From Ligustrum vulgare (lineage: Eukaryota > Streptophyta > Magnoliopsida > Lamiales > Oleaceae), in contig OY743176.1 of the NCBI GenBank assembly GCA_963555705.1, forward strand, positions 43,787,026 to 43,851,025: a stretch of 64,000 nt of DNA, written 5' to 3'. Positions 11,026-21,309 of the stretch are shown here, one piece after another. A program made the translations under genes and the position numbers. Position 1 is the first letter of the stretch. Every line of letters starts with the position of its first letter. The notes beneath the pieces were generated by a model. The model had not been told where the DNA came from. It was given only the letters and a program-made list of their open reading frames with translations, and did no database searches.

Positions 11026-12119
11026 CAGTAACCAGTTAACAGTAAATGGTTAATCGTTGTTTAGCGCAGTACCAGATGAATCATGCTAAGGCAGATTCGT
11101 CTGGATTGTAAAACATAAACAATCAGAATAAATTGTATGGAATTATAAATGGACAAGAACACAATAATTTGAGCTTAACGTGAGAAAAACCCTAACAGGG
11201 AAAACCCACGGTTCACATCTTGCTAACAAAAACAAATCACTATATAAGGAAAGAGTTTATACAGATCAAACTAAATTACAGGATAAATCTACGCATAGAC
11301 TTTATCAAACATCCAAGAAATAGATCACTCCCTGATCCTTCTATGGCATGTAATACGAGATGGCGTCCCGCCACTCTTCAGTAGTTTTCTTTGAATCTGC
11401 AACACCTTTTCAGCAACCTCGAACTCCCATTCGAACACGATCCAAACCTCCCGTTTGATCTTCACGCTGAAATACTTTCCTTCTCTCAGTGATTGAAAAA
11501 CATCCCATTTTTCCTCTCTTTATAGTGCAATTAGGTTTCTTGGTTCCCAAGCTTCCTTATTGCACAAGATCTCTAAAACCTGCAAAACAAGGTAGAAATA
11601 ATTAGTAAAAGCAAGAGAATTATCCTCAAAATAAATCTTACCATAATATAATGATAAATCTTAAAGGATCTTACCATAAAATAAGATAATGATAAATCTT
11701 GAAAGATCTTACTATTTACCAACCATATTTTCGGCCAACTCAAGGTTCTTTATGATCAAGATTTTCGACCAAGATCATCTAACCATATGTAAAGATAATA
11801 TTGAAATATTCTTGACCATATTAAGAGGATACTTACTATATCTTGTATAAGCTTGTATGTCAAGAATAATCACAAGAATATTACCATAATATTTTCGAGA
11901 TTGTGATAAAAATTTCCAAGATTATGATCAAATATATATATCAATATTTTCTTGAACATTATTTTTATAATAAAATGTATTTCTCGAAAATAAGAAATAA
12001 ATTGCATAATTTAATCGAACTTAATAAATTACTAAATACACGTATTTAGTAATTAAATCAAGTTTTATTAAATTATACATTCGTGAAAAATAGGAAATGC
12101 CAATATCATAGAATTAACA
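11026..12119 (-). repeat. Upstream (5') LTR of the Copia derivative, end-truncated
   Basis: Aligns with 8195-9451 from CAGTAACCAG onward. It lacks about 155 bp internally (junction near 11493, TGATTGAAAAACATCC) and about 30 bp at the end next to the ORF. Confidence 0.75.
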
Positions 12120-13472
12120 CAATACAATATAACAAAATTTAGATCAAATCAACATACTAGCTTACTCAAAGATTTAAATAAAAATATGTCAAAAGTATAG
12201 ACAATTACATTAAAAAAATATAAAATGTAACAAAAGAGCATCCATATCGAAGCTTTTCCTTTGACCAAGAGTGTCATGCTCAAAATAATCAACTTCCTGC
12301 ATATCACATAAATAATAAAAGTATAATTAATAAACTTATAGTGACTATGTCAAAAGTATATCAAGAAATGAAGCATACCTTTGTTGTGATTACAACTAAT
12401 CCACTTCGATGTACCTAATTAGGCAAGCAATTGTAAAACACAGTTTAAACACTTTTTTCCTCATTTTCTGAAAATTGAAAATGAAAAAGAAAAATAGTTG
12501 ATTTCTTAATGAAGACCAGGTCAAACGAAACATTTATGATCACCTTCTTATGGAAGTTCTACATTTTAATTTCAGATAAAGCTTACAAGTCATAAACTAG
12601 TAGAAATATGGACCATAAAGAGACTGGTAATTTTAATATTTCAAAGTAAAACTGAGTTTTCTCAACCATTTTCTTGAAATCAACAATGAAAAGGAAAAAA
12701 AAGCATTTTCCAAATGAAAGCCAGGTCATTTCTGAACATATTATATAAAATTCTATGTTCTACTAGCTTAAGAAAAATTTTAAGCCATGAAATAGCAGAA
12801 TCTGTCCCATAATTTTGTGCTGATAATATGAGATGGGTGTTTTGTACTGTGAGACCTCATAGACAATGCTATTTCATTGAATTGACATATGGTTTTCGTC
12901 GACAGGTCCAAAGAAAAGAAGATTCTAAAAGAGGATTACTCCCAAGTGATATAATTGAGAGGATACCTCCTGTGTGACAGAAGTATTGTAAATTGAATTG
13001 TTCTCAATTCTCAATGACATCAAAATAAATATATCACACCACCGTTGGACAAAAAGAATGATAAACACTAAACAAAGTAAAGAAACTTTGAACAAAAATA
13101 GAAAACCATGCTAATAAATGAAGGAAGAGATTAACCTTTTTCTCCAAACACTAGTCTGTAGGATACCTTCTACAGATGGTCACCTGTGCAGGAAATGGAG
13201 AGCACCTATCATGTGATACCACAATCGGTTCTTTCGTGTAAACAAAAAGCATTCTTGATTAATAAAGAGATATATAGCACTAGTTAAAATAATCTTCATA
13301 GAAAAAACCAAAATTAGTAGATATAGGAAACAAGGAAAATTTAGAAACTGAGAGTACATACATGTATAAAGAATACATTATATTCACACAATTATAATTA
13401 TACTAACTGATAACACAAGCAAAATACAAAAGTCGAAACGGAAATTCACGAAATAATCAATATATGTTTTAC
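12120..13472. other. CACTA interior, no gene recognised
   Basis: AT-rich DNA that may represent introns or untranslated parts of captured genes. A splice-like acceptor TTCGTCGACAG (near 12905) is followed by VQRKEDSKRGLLPSDIIER and a stop; I cannot assign it. Confidence 0.4.
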
Positions 13473-14273
13473 CGTCAAGATAGGAAGCAAAGGACCAAAT
13501 ATCTCCTCCTTCATAACCAGAGAATCTCCCGGGACGTCCAACATAATAGTGGGAGCAATTATTCTACGAGGATTGATAAAAATATAATAATGATAGAATG
13601 GAATACAACTCTTATTAAATAAGGAATTTTGAAAGAAAAAATCACGTGCAACTCACATATTGGTTTTATCCCTTTGGCCTCCATGAACTATCTTCCTAGA
13701 TACCTTCTCTTCGTCCAAAAAATTTGTTAAGCGGTTAAAGTGGTTGGAATTCACTATGCGTGACATGTCTTTTGATTTTAGAGGATCCTTTCCATAGAAC
13801 GCCTCCAGTTCCAATTTCAGAGCATCTATCTTTCAATTCAAGTTTAAAAAGTTGCTACATAATGACATATTCCCTTGATCAATTAACATGCATAAATCAT
13901 ACTGCAATTTCATCCCTAAAGAAGCAATCGAACAGGAAGTGAAGCAGCACCCAGCTACAATAACAGCTACAAAACCATTCATCAAAATCAGCCGCATCAG
14001 TTTCTATGGCTACGAGCAACAAGTGCATCAAAACAATACCGGATATCACTTCACAGCTACAGCAACGATCTCATGTGCTATAACAAAATGCAACTGATAT
14101 CAGATTAATACTAGATCGCTACTGTTATGTTTAAAAATTACATAGCATCCTAAATGAGGCATTAAATGAAGAGCTGAATAGATCACCAATTGCTGCAAGA
14201 TGATTAATAGCTCAACACAAGTTTGTCCATTATTGAAGCCCCACTTGCCTACAACAATCCATCTTGCCGCAGC
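13473..14273 (-). pseudogene. Captured exons of an aldehyde dehydrogenase family 3 gene
   Basis: Three minus-strand blocks match plant ALDH3 proteins in order. Block 1 (14273-14217) reads AAARWIVVGKWGFNNGQTC, the active-site region; the catalytic Cys is the last residue. Block 2 (13825-13657) starts DALKLELEAFYGKDPLKSKD and continues SRIVNSNHFNRL, VSRKIVHGGQRD. Block 3 (13563-13473) reads IIAPTIMLDVPGDS, then MKEEIFGPLLPI, the conserved EEIFGP motif. Introns are kept, with GTGAGT and GTAAAA donors and AG acceptors at the block edges. ALDH3 enzymes oxidise aldehydes to carboxylic acids with NAD(P). The N-terminal two thirds, a short segment after GQTC and the C-terminal exons are absent, so this cannot make an enzyme. 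Its place inside a CACTA element implies capture. Confidence 0.85.
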
Positions 14274-14691
14274 CTTTCAAATACAGAACAAGTTTTGATT
14301 ACACTGTGACTTCTGATAAACCTCAAACATGTAATGTAACTTTTAAGTATGCTCTTATGAAGGAAGAAAGTTGGGGTTTACTAGCTAAGCACAAGTTCTC
14401 CCTGTTAAAGAAATCAAAGTCAAACCAAATTGTGTAAGAAAACAGAAATTGAGTTATTGACCACCAAAATAATAAAAGAAAACAAAATCAACTGCAAGAA
14501 TCCAAGGAACTTGCTCATATTTTGCCTACATTCTCGGATTGAATTTAGTAGGAAAACTTATTTTTAATTTTTATTAATCCTTTTCATTCACACTATTATA
14601 TACATGCAACATTTATGAACCTGAATTTAAAATATAAACCTGTAGTCTCATTACAATTTTAGGGCAGGGTCAAGTAAGAAATAGGTCATTT

Positions 14692-15304
14692 TTTCACTTT
14701 GAAAAAGTCCAAGGAGTTAACAATAGAAAGAGGTCCTTCTTCACAGAGATTGATATACAAGAAAAAGGCAATGACGATTTTAATGGATGCTTTCACCAAT
14801 TAGAGAAAAAAGGGAGTGTCACGCCCGGTCAAGTACAGTTTCTTGAGAATAGTTTTGAGGTTGAAAATAAGCTCAAACCAGAGAGAAAGCTCCAGCTTGT
14901 TGAAGAACTTGGATTGCAGCCTAGATAAGTTCCAATTTGGTTCCAAAACCAAACAGCCTGGTACAAAACAAAGCACTTGGAGAAAGAGTATGATTCATTG
15001 AAAGAAAGCTATGATAAACTTAAGGCAGATTATGACAGCTATTTCAAAGATAATCGGAAACTGGAAAACGAGGTATATTTGTTGCTTGGTTACATAATTC
15101 AATTCAATTCACCCTTTAGATGGAACTAATATTTTCATTTTCGAATAGGTTCATTTGCTCACGGAGAAGTTGCTTTTGAGGGATAAAGGAAAGTGAAAAT
15201 TGGGCAATGCAGAACCAAAGAAGGCAAATTTCACTCCAATAATACCAGTTGGGTTCTCTAAGCAGGAAGATGCTAGTTCTGCTAAAAGTGATATTTCGAC
15301 TTAG
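14692..15304 (+). pseudogene. Captured fragment of a class I homeodomain-leucine zipper gene
   Basis: From about 14692 the frame reads KRSFFTEID, then a degenerate homeodomain: [35 protein letters not shown], an in-frame stop at the codon after QPR, and VPIWFQNQTAWYKTK (the helix-3 WFQN core kept). The adjoining zipper follows as LEKEYDSLKESYDKLKADYD and KLENE. A GT at 15073 starts a 76-bp intron ending CGAATAG, and exon 2 (15149-15304) continues VHLLTEKLLLRDKGK, a stop, and VGFSKQEDASSAKSD. The zipper directly after the homeodomain and the EDASSAKSD tail identify HD-Zip I transcription factors. Two stops and helix-3 substitutions (RR to QT) make it non-functional. It lies on the opposite strand to the ALDH3 fragment, so the two were captured separately. 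Confidence 0.85.
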
Positions 15305-15836
15305 ACAACCATTCAAAACATTGGTTGAACAAGTTCTCAAGCACTTTCTTTATTGAAAGACAAACAAATAGTCAAGATTCATTGCCCTTTATTTTACTCT
15401 TCCATTGATAGCTATGACCATTTCTAACCCCCAATCTTCACTAATTATTTGTACTTTTTTCATCTTAATTCTTACATCATAAGCTTTAAATTATATTTTA
15501 TCTCCTGCAGATCTATTAAAATGATAACCCAACTATGTTAAAAAGAAAATAAATCAAATTACGAACTAATACATGAATTAAAGATGCGGGAATGGACCTC
15601 AAGGCTTCGTCGTCAGCGTTCGAGAAGAAGTGGTAGACTTACTCGGTGACTCTCTATTCCCGCCTCTCCCCGCTCACTGATGGACTACTGTGGAAGTTTG
15701 AGAAGAAGAAGAAAAATGGAAGGCTAGGTTGTGAAGTTGGAAGAAGAAGAGCTATGCTGAAGGTAGATGAAGAGCCGCACTGAAGGTAGAAGAAGAAAGA
15801 GGAGTCGCGCCCTAATTTTATTTTCCGCAGGTGAAT
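15305..15836 (+). other. CACTA interior with a possible third captured fragment
   Basis: From 15593 a frame opens as MDLKASSSAFEKKW, a stop, then TYSVTLYSRLSPLTDGLLWK and a Lys-rich stretch. Its composition is coding-like and more GC-rich than the surroundings, but I do not recognise it. It ends just before the nested Gypsy element. Confidence 0.3.
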
Positions 15837-17451
15837 TGTAGCGACCGTGAAATTTCGGAATTTATTTTTAAAATAAGTATTTTATTTACTAAGAACCGCG
15901 TCGCTATAATTTAACCCGTTACTTAAAACTCACGTACGTCGTTTAGCCAAGTTATAATTTTGAGTCGAGAATAATAAATTTCAATCCAAACTTGTTTTTA
16001 CATCCAATAATTTTAAAATCTATTTTTAAAATCCAATTTCATTTATTTATTTATTTTATTTAATTATTTATTTACTTATGTAAATAAATTCACAGATAAT
16101 CTTATTTCAAATTTAAGTTTATCATTTTTATTAAATTTCAAATTTCAAACTCATCAATTATCTTTACAAATTATGATAATCATCCACCAGAAATTTATCC
16201 ACGATTACAATTTCAATTCGAATCAAAGACTAACCCCTAGCTATTTTACTCCCCTTCACGATCAGAAACTACCCACGGCCAAGACACAGCTTTCAGGTAT
16301 CTTCATCGATAATTTCTGTATTCTCCATTATCATCACCGTCTGTAACAACTGAACCCAAGCCTCACACAATATTGCCCAACACCACTGCCATTACTCAGC
16401 GTTACCACAACCAACCCATCACTGATGCATCACCGTGAAATCACTACAAGCTCATTTCACCCACAATCTGCAACCAGAAACCAAAATCACCTCCGACCAC
16501 AATCGGCCACCCCATCCACCACCTAATGCCATCGAGTCCGCAACACCACCTCCGTACCCAGTCTCTCAGCCTACTGCCAATCCTCACTATTGAGACACTA
16601 CCAATCACGAACCCGGCCAAAATCTGTAACCCAAATCAAAACCCTCGGCCAAGACCAACCGTAGCAATACCCCGACCACACCTCCACTACACAACCCATT
16701 ATCATCATCACCGCCAAAGCACAACCACACACAGCCAACCACCCCTCGAAGCCGCCCCTGCCCAACGCTCGAACCCAAGCCAAGTCCCCAAAATCAAACC
16801 AAAAACCGAATTTAAAACATTACCCATAACCTACCTCAATAGTTACCGGAGTCCTTTCGCCGGCAGAGCCCCAAATCGTGAACCTTCAACCGCGAATTTG
16901 CCCTGTTTTCGCACCCAAAATCAGCCCAAACTCTAGTTTTTCTCGCATACCCAGATTTTCTGCTGCTGCTGCTTCGCGCCGGCGATATCATCGCCGGCCT
17001 TGCCGCCGGCGTTCGATCAGAGAGGAGGGCGTCCGCCCTCCCCTCGCGCTCCGTCTCTCTCTCTCTGTCGTAACATAGAGAGAGAGATGAGTGTTATGTA
17101 TATATATATTTTATATATATAAACTTGTTTTTAATATTTACTCTTTAAGTCCCAAATTTTTGAAAGAGTACTTGTTTCAGTCCTTAGCGATTTTAAGATT
17201 TGTTCAGTCAACCCCTGTTAAACTTTAAAACGTTTTCCAATCAGTCCTTAAGTTTTGAAAACATTTTAATTTATCAAGAATTTTTCATTTTTAATAAGTT
17301 TGTACGAATTATTTTATTTAACCTGAATTATCGCTAAAAGTTTATCCAATAAATGTGATAGTTTAATATTTAATCGTTTTTCCGCAACAAAGTTTATTCA
17401 AGAATTTAGAAAAGTGACGTTCCCGCGCTCCTCGGAACTCGGGGCGTTACA
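15837..17451 (+). repeat. 5' LTR of the Gypsy derivative
   Basis: 1615 bp. The middle (about 16480-17080) is much more GC-rich than the region, with Pro/His/Thr-rich chance ORFs and a run of CGCCGGCG palindromes, then a GAGAGAGA/TATATA stretch near 17078-17130 that may be promoter-related. Confidence 0.8.
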
Positions 17452-17454
17452 GCG

Positions 17455-17466
17455 TGGTATCAGAGC
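17455..17466 (+). other. Primer-binding site of the Gypsy derivative
   Basis: Exact TGGTATCAGAGC, complementary to initiator tRNA-Met, three bases after the LTR. Confidence 0.85.
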
Positions 17467-18506
17467 GGGTCTACGTTTCTGTAGACTTGCAAATTTTTTT
17501 TAAAAAAAAAAAAAACAAGAAAATAAATTTTTCTAAAAATAATAGAAATAATGTTTTGACGACTTTTTGCTATTGCCATCATTTTCCGCCGACTCCGAAG
17601 GTAAAGAAGTTTAGTATGTTTACTTTATTGATATATTTCGGATACTTGAGAATAAATGTTTTGAGAATTTGACGAGAAGAGAAAAGAAAAGAAAAGAGAA
17701 GACGAAAAAGAATTAGAAAAAAAACTAGTATCTGAAAAATGAGAAAGAAAGAAAGAAACGAGTTTTGAAAACATTTATTTCAGCTCCACAGTTTGATATA
17801 TATCCGTTTCAGCCCCTCCTTTTTAAAATGATTTTCAATTTAGTCACGAATGTTTTTATAATTAACGATTTGGCCCTTATCTTTGTAAAGGCCTACTTCA
17901 GTCCCTAAATTTTTATTTCAATTCTCTTAAAAATTTCATTTAGATCCTTATATTTATTTTCAGTTACTTAAAATTCAAGTCTTGAAGATACTAATTTAAT
18001 TTAATTTTCTTGGCTAGACGAATCATTTGGAGAAGTAAGAGATTGACGTACTTCCCGCTCCAATTTTTGATAACTCGTAACGTTAGAGGTAGACTCGCCC
18101 CCACTAATTGATTTAGATTATAATTGCACGTGATTATGTGGATTTGTGTGATCTTGTATGCTTATTTGCATGAGAAAAGAAAAGAATATCTCGTAAGAGA
18201 TAAATTTGAGAATTTGTGTTATGCACGTCATAACTTATCTGCTAGCATGATTTAAGAAAAGAATGGTTCATTTGCGTTCACTATGTGATGCCTACGAATA
18301 AGAAAAGAATGTCACTACATTATTTGCATGATTACTTGTCCAATTATCTTATAGATTAATTACTGGCGATGAGTCTATTGAGTATTTCATTTTGAAATGC
18401 TCAACCTGTTGTTTTAACAATTTTTGCAGATTTCGGTGACGGTGGCGAGTGATGGGCAATGGCGACAAATTACAAATTTAATATTATTTTGAAAGTCAGG
18501 AATTTC

Positions 18507-18699
18507 GAAACATTTTAATTTATCAAGAATTTTTCATTTTTAATAAGTTTGTACGAATTATTTTATTTAACCTGAATTATCGCTAAAAGTTTATCCAATA
18601 AATGTGATAGTTAATATTTAATCGTTTTTCCGCAACAAAGTTTATTCAAGAATTTAGAAAACTGACGTTCCCGCGCTCCTCGGAACTCGGGGCGTTACA
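18507..18699 (+). repeat. Truncated 3' LTR of the Gypsy derivative
   Basis: Nearly identical to 17258-17451. Begins abruptly after unrelated sequence and ends GGGGCGTTACA before the TGAAT duplication. Confidence 0.85.
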
Positions 18700-18737
18700 T
18701 GAATAATCTATTTGGCCATTTATTGCTGGTTACTTTT

Positions 18738-18995
18738 TTACGGCGTGCATAATTGCACGCCATAAAGTATGTGTAATTTTTACGGCGTGCAATTTGCACG
18801 CCGTAAAGTTTATGTAATTTTTACGGCGTGCACTTGCACGCCGTAAATGCTCTTTTAAATTTTTTTTATGACGTGCTACTTTTGCACGCCGTGAAACTCC
18901 TTTTGTCACGGCGTACTATTTTTGCATGCCGCAAATAATTAAAGTTTACGGCATGCCTTAAATGCATGCCGTAAAAAGTCACTTTTGTTGTAGTG
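18738..18995. repeat. Right CACTA terminal and subterminal hairpin array
   Basis: Six hairpin-like units of the TTTACGGCGTGCA / TGCACGCCGTAAA type run up to the inverted terminus ending GTTGTAGTG. Confidence 0.75.
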
Positions 18996-19139
18996 TATAA
19001 AAAGAAACACTGGGGAGGAGATAGCTCATATCTTTGGCAGTTCATCATTTATGCTTTAGAAAGGGGGTTGCGCTGGACGTTTGGGAACGAAGAAGAAATT
19101 AGTGCTTTCAGCTTCCCTTTGCAAAACCCTCGTTGGTAG
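18996..19139 (+). pseudogene. 3' part of the ORF split by the CACTA element
   Basis: Starting with the duplicated TAT codon, the frame is open for 47 codons to TAG at 19137-19139: YKKKHWGGDSSYLWQFIIYA, then ERGLRWTFGNEEEISAF and a Pro-Arg-Trp end. Joined to 7800-7844 minus one TAT it gives 61 uninterrupted codons. The Trp/Tyr-rich composition looks like protein, but I cannot identify it; it could be a host exon or another element's gene. Confidence 0.4.
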
Positions 19140-19635
19140 TGTTCAAGCCTAATTAATTTGGCCAGACTTGGGTTGGTTTAAGTCACTATCTTAATCCTAA
19201 TTAAATCTATAAGTACTAGGTTAATTGGAAGAAATATAGTAGTCGTTTTTTGGTTGCTAGCACAACTAATTCCAAATTCTAGCTTGAGATGCTGGACAAT
19301 TGGATAACGTGGTGACAAAATTTCTATATCTTGCACCAGAATTCAGATCCAGAAGATTCATAAAGGTATAATATTTATTACGAAATTCTTCTAAGTGCAA
19401 GATTGATTCGAAATATGATTTTTAGACGTTTTATTTTCACTATGCATGCTTGATTTGAAACCTTACACCGCTAACTTAGCTATTTGGAAGTTAACGTCAT
19501 TTCTTAAATTTATTTCAAGTATATTAAAGTAATACCACACTTCTTTTAGGGTAACGTCACCATGTTTTTGGAGACGTCATTACCTACTAAACTAAAAATA
19601 TTCTTCCCTTTCAACTTAGTTTTAAACCCGATTTT
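19140..19635. other. Intergenic DNA, nothing recognised
   Basis: AT-rich and without ORFs of note. Confidence 0.5.
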
Positions 19636-19987
19636 TGTTGGAAATTACACCAACATTCTCTCTCTAATTAATTTCACATAAATTTTAATGTTCAATAAAT
19701 AATTAAGTCAATAAAAATATAAAACTACAATGCAAAATTTACGTGGTTCGACAACTTGCCTACGTCCACAGACCCTCGCCAAAGCTTTTCACTATATAAT
19801 AAATTGTTACAATTATATAGAATTTGCACTCACCAAACCCCTCAAGTATTATAGGAAAAATAACCAAGTTTTACCACATCTACCAATTTCTATTTCTTAG
19901 TAAATCCACAAAGAACCCAAGAAAAACCAAGATACTGACTATATTTTTCCTCACAATACTCTCTAGTCAATGTGCGATTAATTGGCT

Positions 19988-20291
19988 ACAAGAAAATCAC
20001 TCAACAGCGAGACTTTTGTCATCGCTGAAAAGCCAAAAGTCGTCTCTATTGCTCAATAGCGACGATAAAGTCGTCCCTAATAGTCGTCACTTTAGGACCG
20101 TGGCTGATTCTCAATAGTGACGACACAGTCGTCTCTATTGCTTTAGAGTCTATTGCGACGACGTTTAATGACGACAAATATTAAAATATTTTATTATTTT
20201 TTTTTTTGGTGACTTGCTCCAAGGCCCAATTTTGACTCGATCCAAATTTCCACACGACCCGCCAACCCGACCATTTTCTTTAACTCCTATG

Positions 20292-20371
<80 letters not shown>

Positions 20372-20572
20372 AATATAGGATTCGAACCCTTAACCAAAGA
20401 GTTAGGTAACGTTGTCTAAATCATTAGGGCAATTGAATTCTTGTGTTTGTTTTTGTTTTAATTAATATATATTAGTTAGAAAATTGTATAAATATGTATT
20501 AAGAAAATTAAAAAAACAAAAATTTGAACAAAACTAAATATAATATTACATGTTAATATAAAAAAAAAAATT
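19988..20572. mobile_element. CACTA-type MITE fragment, right end missing
   Basis: Begins ACAAGAAAATCACTC, which together with the preceding CT resembles the CACTACAAGAAAA terminus. It carries GTCGTCTCTATTG and GGACCGTGGCTGA motifs and the AACCCGACC block shared with 6053-6740. No inverted right terminus is seen before the LTR sequence resumes. Confidence 0.6.
20292..20370. repeat. Compound microsatellite (TA)n(TG)n
   Basis: About 11 TA units run directly into about 29 TG units within the MITE. The corresponding position in the 6053-6740 copy lacks the expansion. Confidence 0.9.
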
Positions 20573-21309
20573 GAAAAACCAAGATGCTAGACTACATTTT
20601 TTCTCACAATACTCTCTAATCAATGTGCAATTAATTGGCTCCTCAATACACAGATTTATAGGTAAACATAACCAAAAACGTGTATTACTTGTACCCCAAG
20701 ATATTTCCTTGTTGAAGTAGAATAATCAGAATAAGGAAAGAAATTTATGCCAAAAGATTATCTTCATTTTCTTTTCATCTTTAACTTGGTCTCCAAGTTA
20801 ACCACTTTAACAAGAAAATCAATTTTCTAAGATATTCTCATTCTTAATTTGGGTCAAATATCCCAACAGTCTCCACCTTGACACAAATTCATCCAAGCCA
20901 AAAAATTCAAATTCAATCATTGGATAAATAGGCAAGCATTTAACACTTTGACGATCTCGTACTCCACCATATGAGTATAACTAACACTCAGAATTATCAA
21001 CGAACTCCGAGCTTTTCATCAGCTCATGTCGAAATAAACCTTGCTGAAAAATTATAATGCAACTCCCATGTTTGGCTTTCGTTGGGAGCTCATCAACTAT
21101 CGACATCAATTTCACAACACACATTGCATTAACGTCAAACCAATACCCGTGTGCAAACACATGTACCCGCAAGTAAGAACACATCATCTATCATAGCAAC
21201 TGGCTTCATGTCATAAGGAAGTCTCATCTTACTAAAGTACATCATCACCACCCTCCACCAAGAGAGTCGCATTGTTCACCTTCGAGCAGTTAGCCGACTC
21301 TACCCACCA

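Larger units (their letters stand above)
8195..12119 (-). mobile_element. gag/pol-less SIRE-like Copia derivative carrying only the extra 3' ORF
   Basis: Two related LTRs (8195-9451 and 11026-12119) flank a region whose only coding content is a minus-strand ORF (9814-11023). On the minus strand the LTR begins TGTTAATTC, and a polypurine tract, AAATGGGGAGAT, abuts the 9451 end, which fixes the orientation. The LTR and the ORF resemble those of the element at 24639-34451, where gag and pol remnants are present. Here gag-pol and the last ~30 bp of the upstream LTR are missing, as if deleted between the LTR end and the start of the extra ORF. The 5-bp flanks (TGAAC and CAATA) do not match, so the outer boundaries are less certain than for other elements here. 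Confidence 0.75.
15837..18699 (+). mobile_element. Gypsy LTR retrotransposon, internally deleted
   Basis: A complete 5' LTR (15837-17451) is followed by the primer site TGGTATCAGAGC at 17455 and about 1 kb of non-coding interior, then only the last ~193 bp of the 3' LTR (18507-18699). The target duplication TGAAT is present at 15832-15836 and 18700-18704. LTR ends TGTAGCGACC and GGGCGTTACA are of the chromovirus-like Gypsy type. All of gag and pol and most of the 3' LTR are gone. Confidence 0.85.
7845..18995. mobile_element. 11.15-kb CACTA element carrying host gene fragments and two nested retrotransposons
   Basis: The left terminus CACTACAACAAAAGTGAC is matched by the inverted right terminus; by eye 32 of the outer 33 bases agree. 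TAT is duplicated at 7842-7844 and 18996-18998. Both ends carry hairpins built on TTTACGGCGTGCA and its complement. Subtracting the nested Copia (8195-12119) and Gypsy (15837-18699) elements leaves about 4.4 kb of original CACTA. That interior holds exons of an ALDH3 gene (minus strand) and an HD-Zip I gene (plus strand) instead of transposase. I see no TNP1 or TNP2 domain, so it must have moved using proteins supplied in trans. The near-identical termini suggest a fairly recent insertion, although the nested elements came later still. Confidence 0.85.
19921..20640. repeat. 67/68-bp direct repeat of LTR sequence flanking a MITE fragment
   Basis: 19921-19987 and 20573-20640 are near-identical, both ending ATTAATTGGCT. 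The unoccupied LTR has this piece only once (about 22346-22420). Confidence 0.75.
19636..20868 (-). repeat. Left (3') LTR of the gag-only Copia, with MITE insertion
   Basis: Matches 22062-22651 except for the block 19988-20640, which holds the MITE fragment and a duplicated 68-bp piece of LTR. Confidence 0.8.

Noticed and set aside
10451..11039. Plus-strand ORFs of 69 and 87 codons
   Set aside because: They are antisense to the extra 3' ORF read on the minus strand.
16526..16936. 136-codon Pro/His/Thr-rich ORF
   Set aside because: Lies wholly inside a Gypsy LTR and is a compositional artefact of the GC-rich island.
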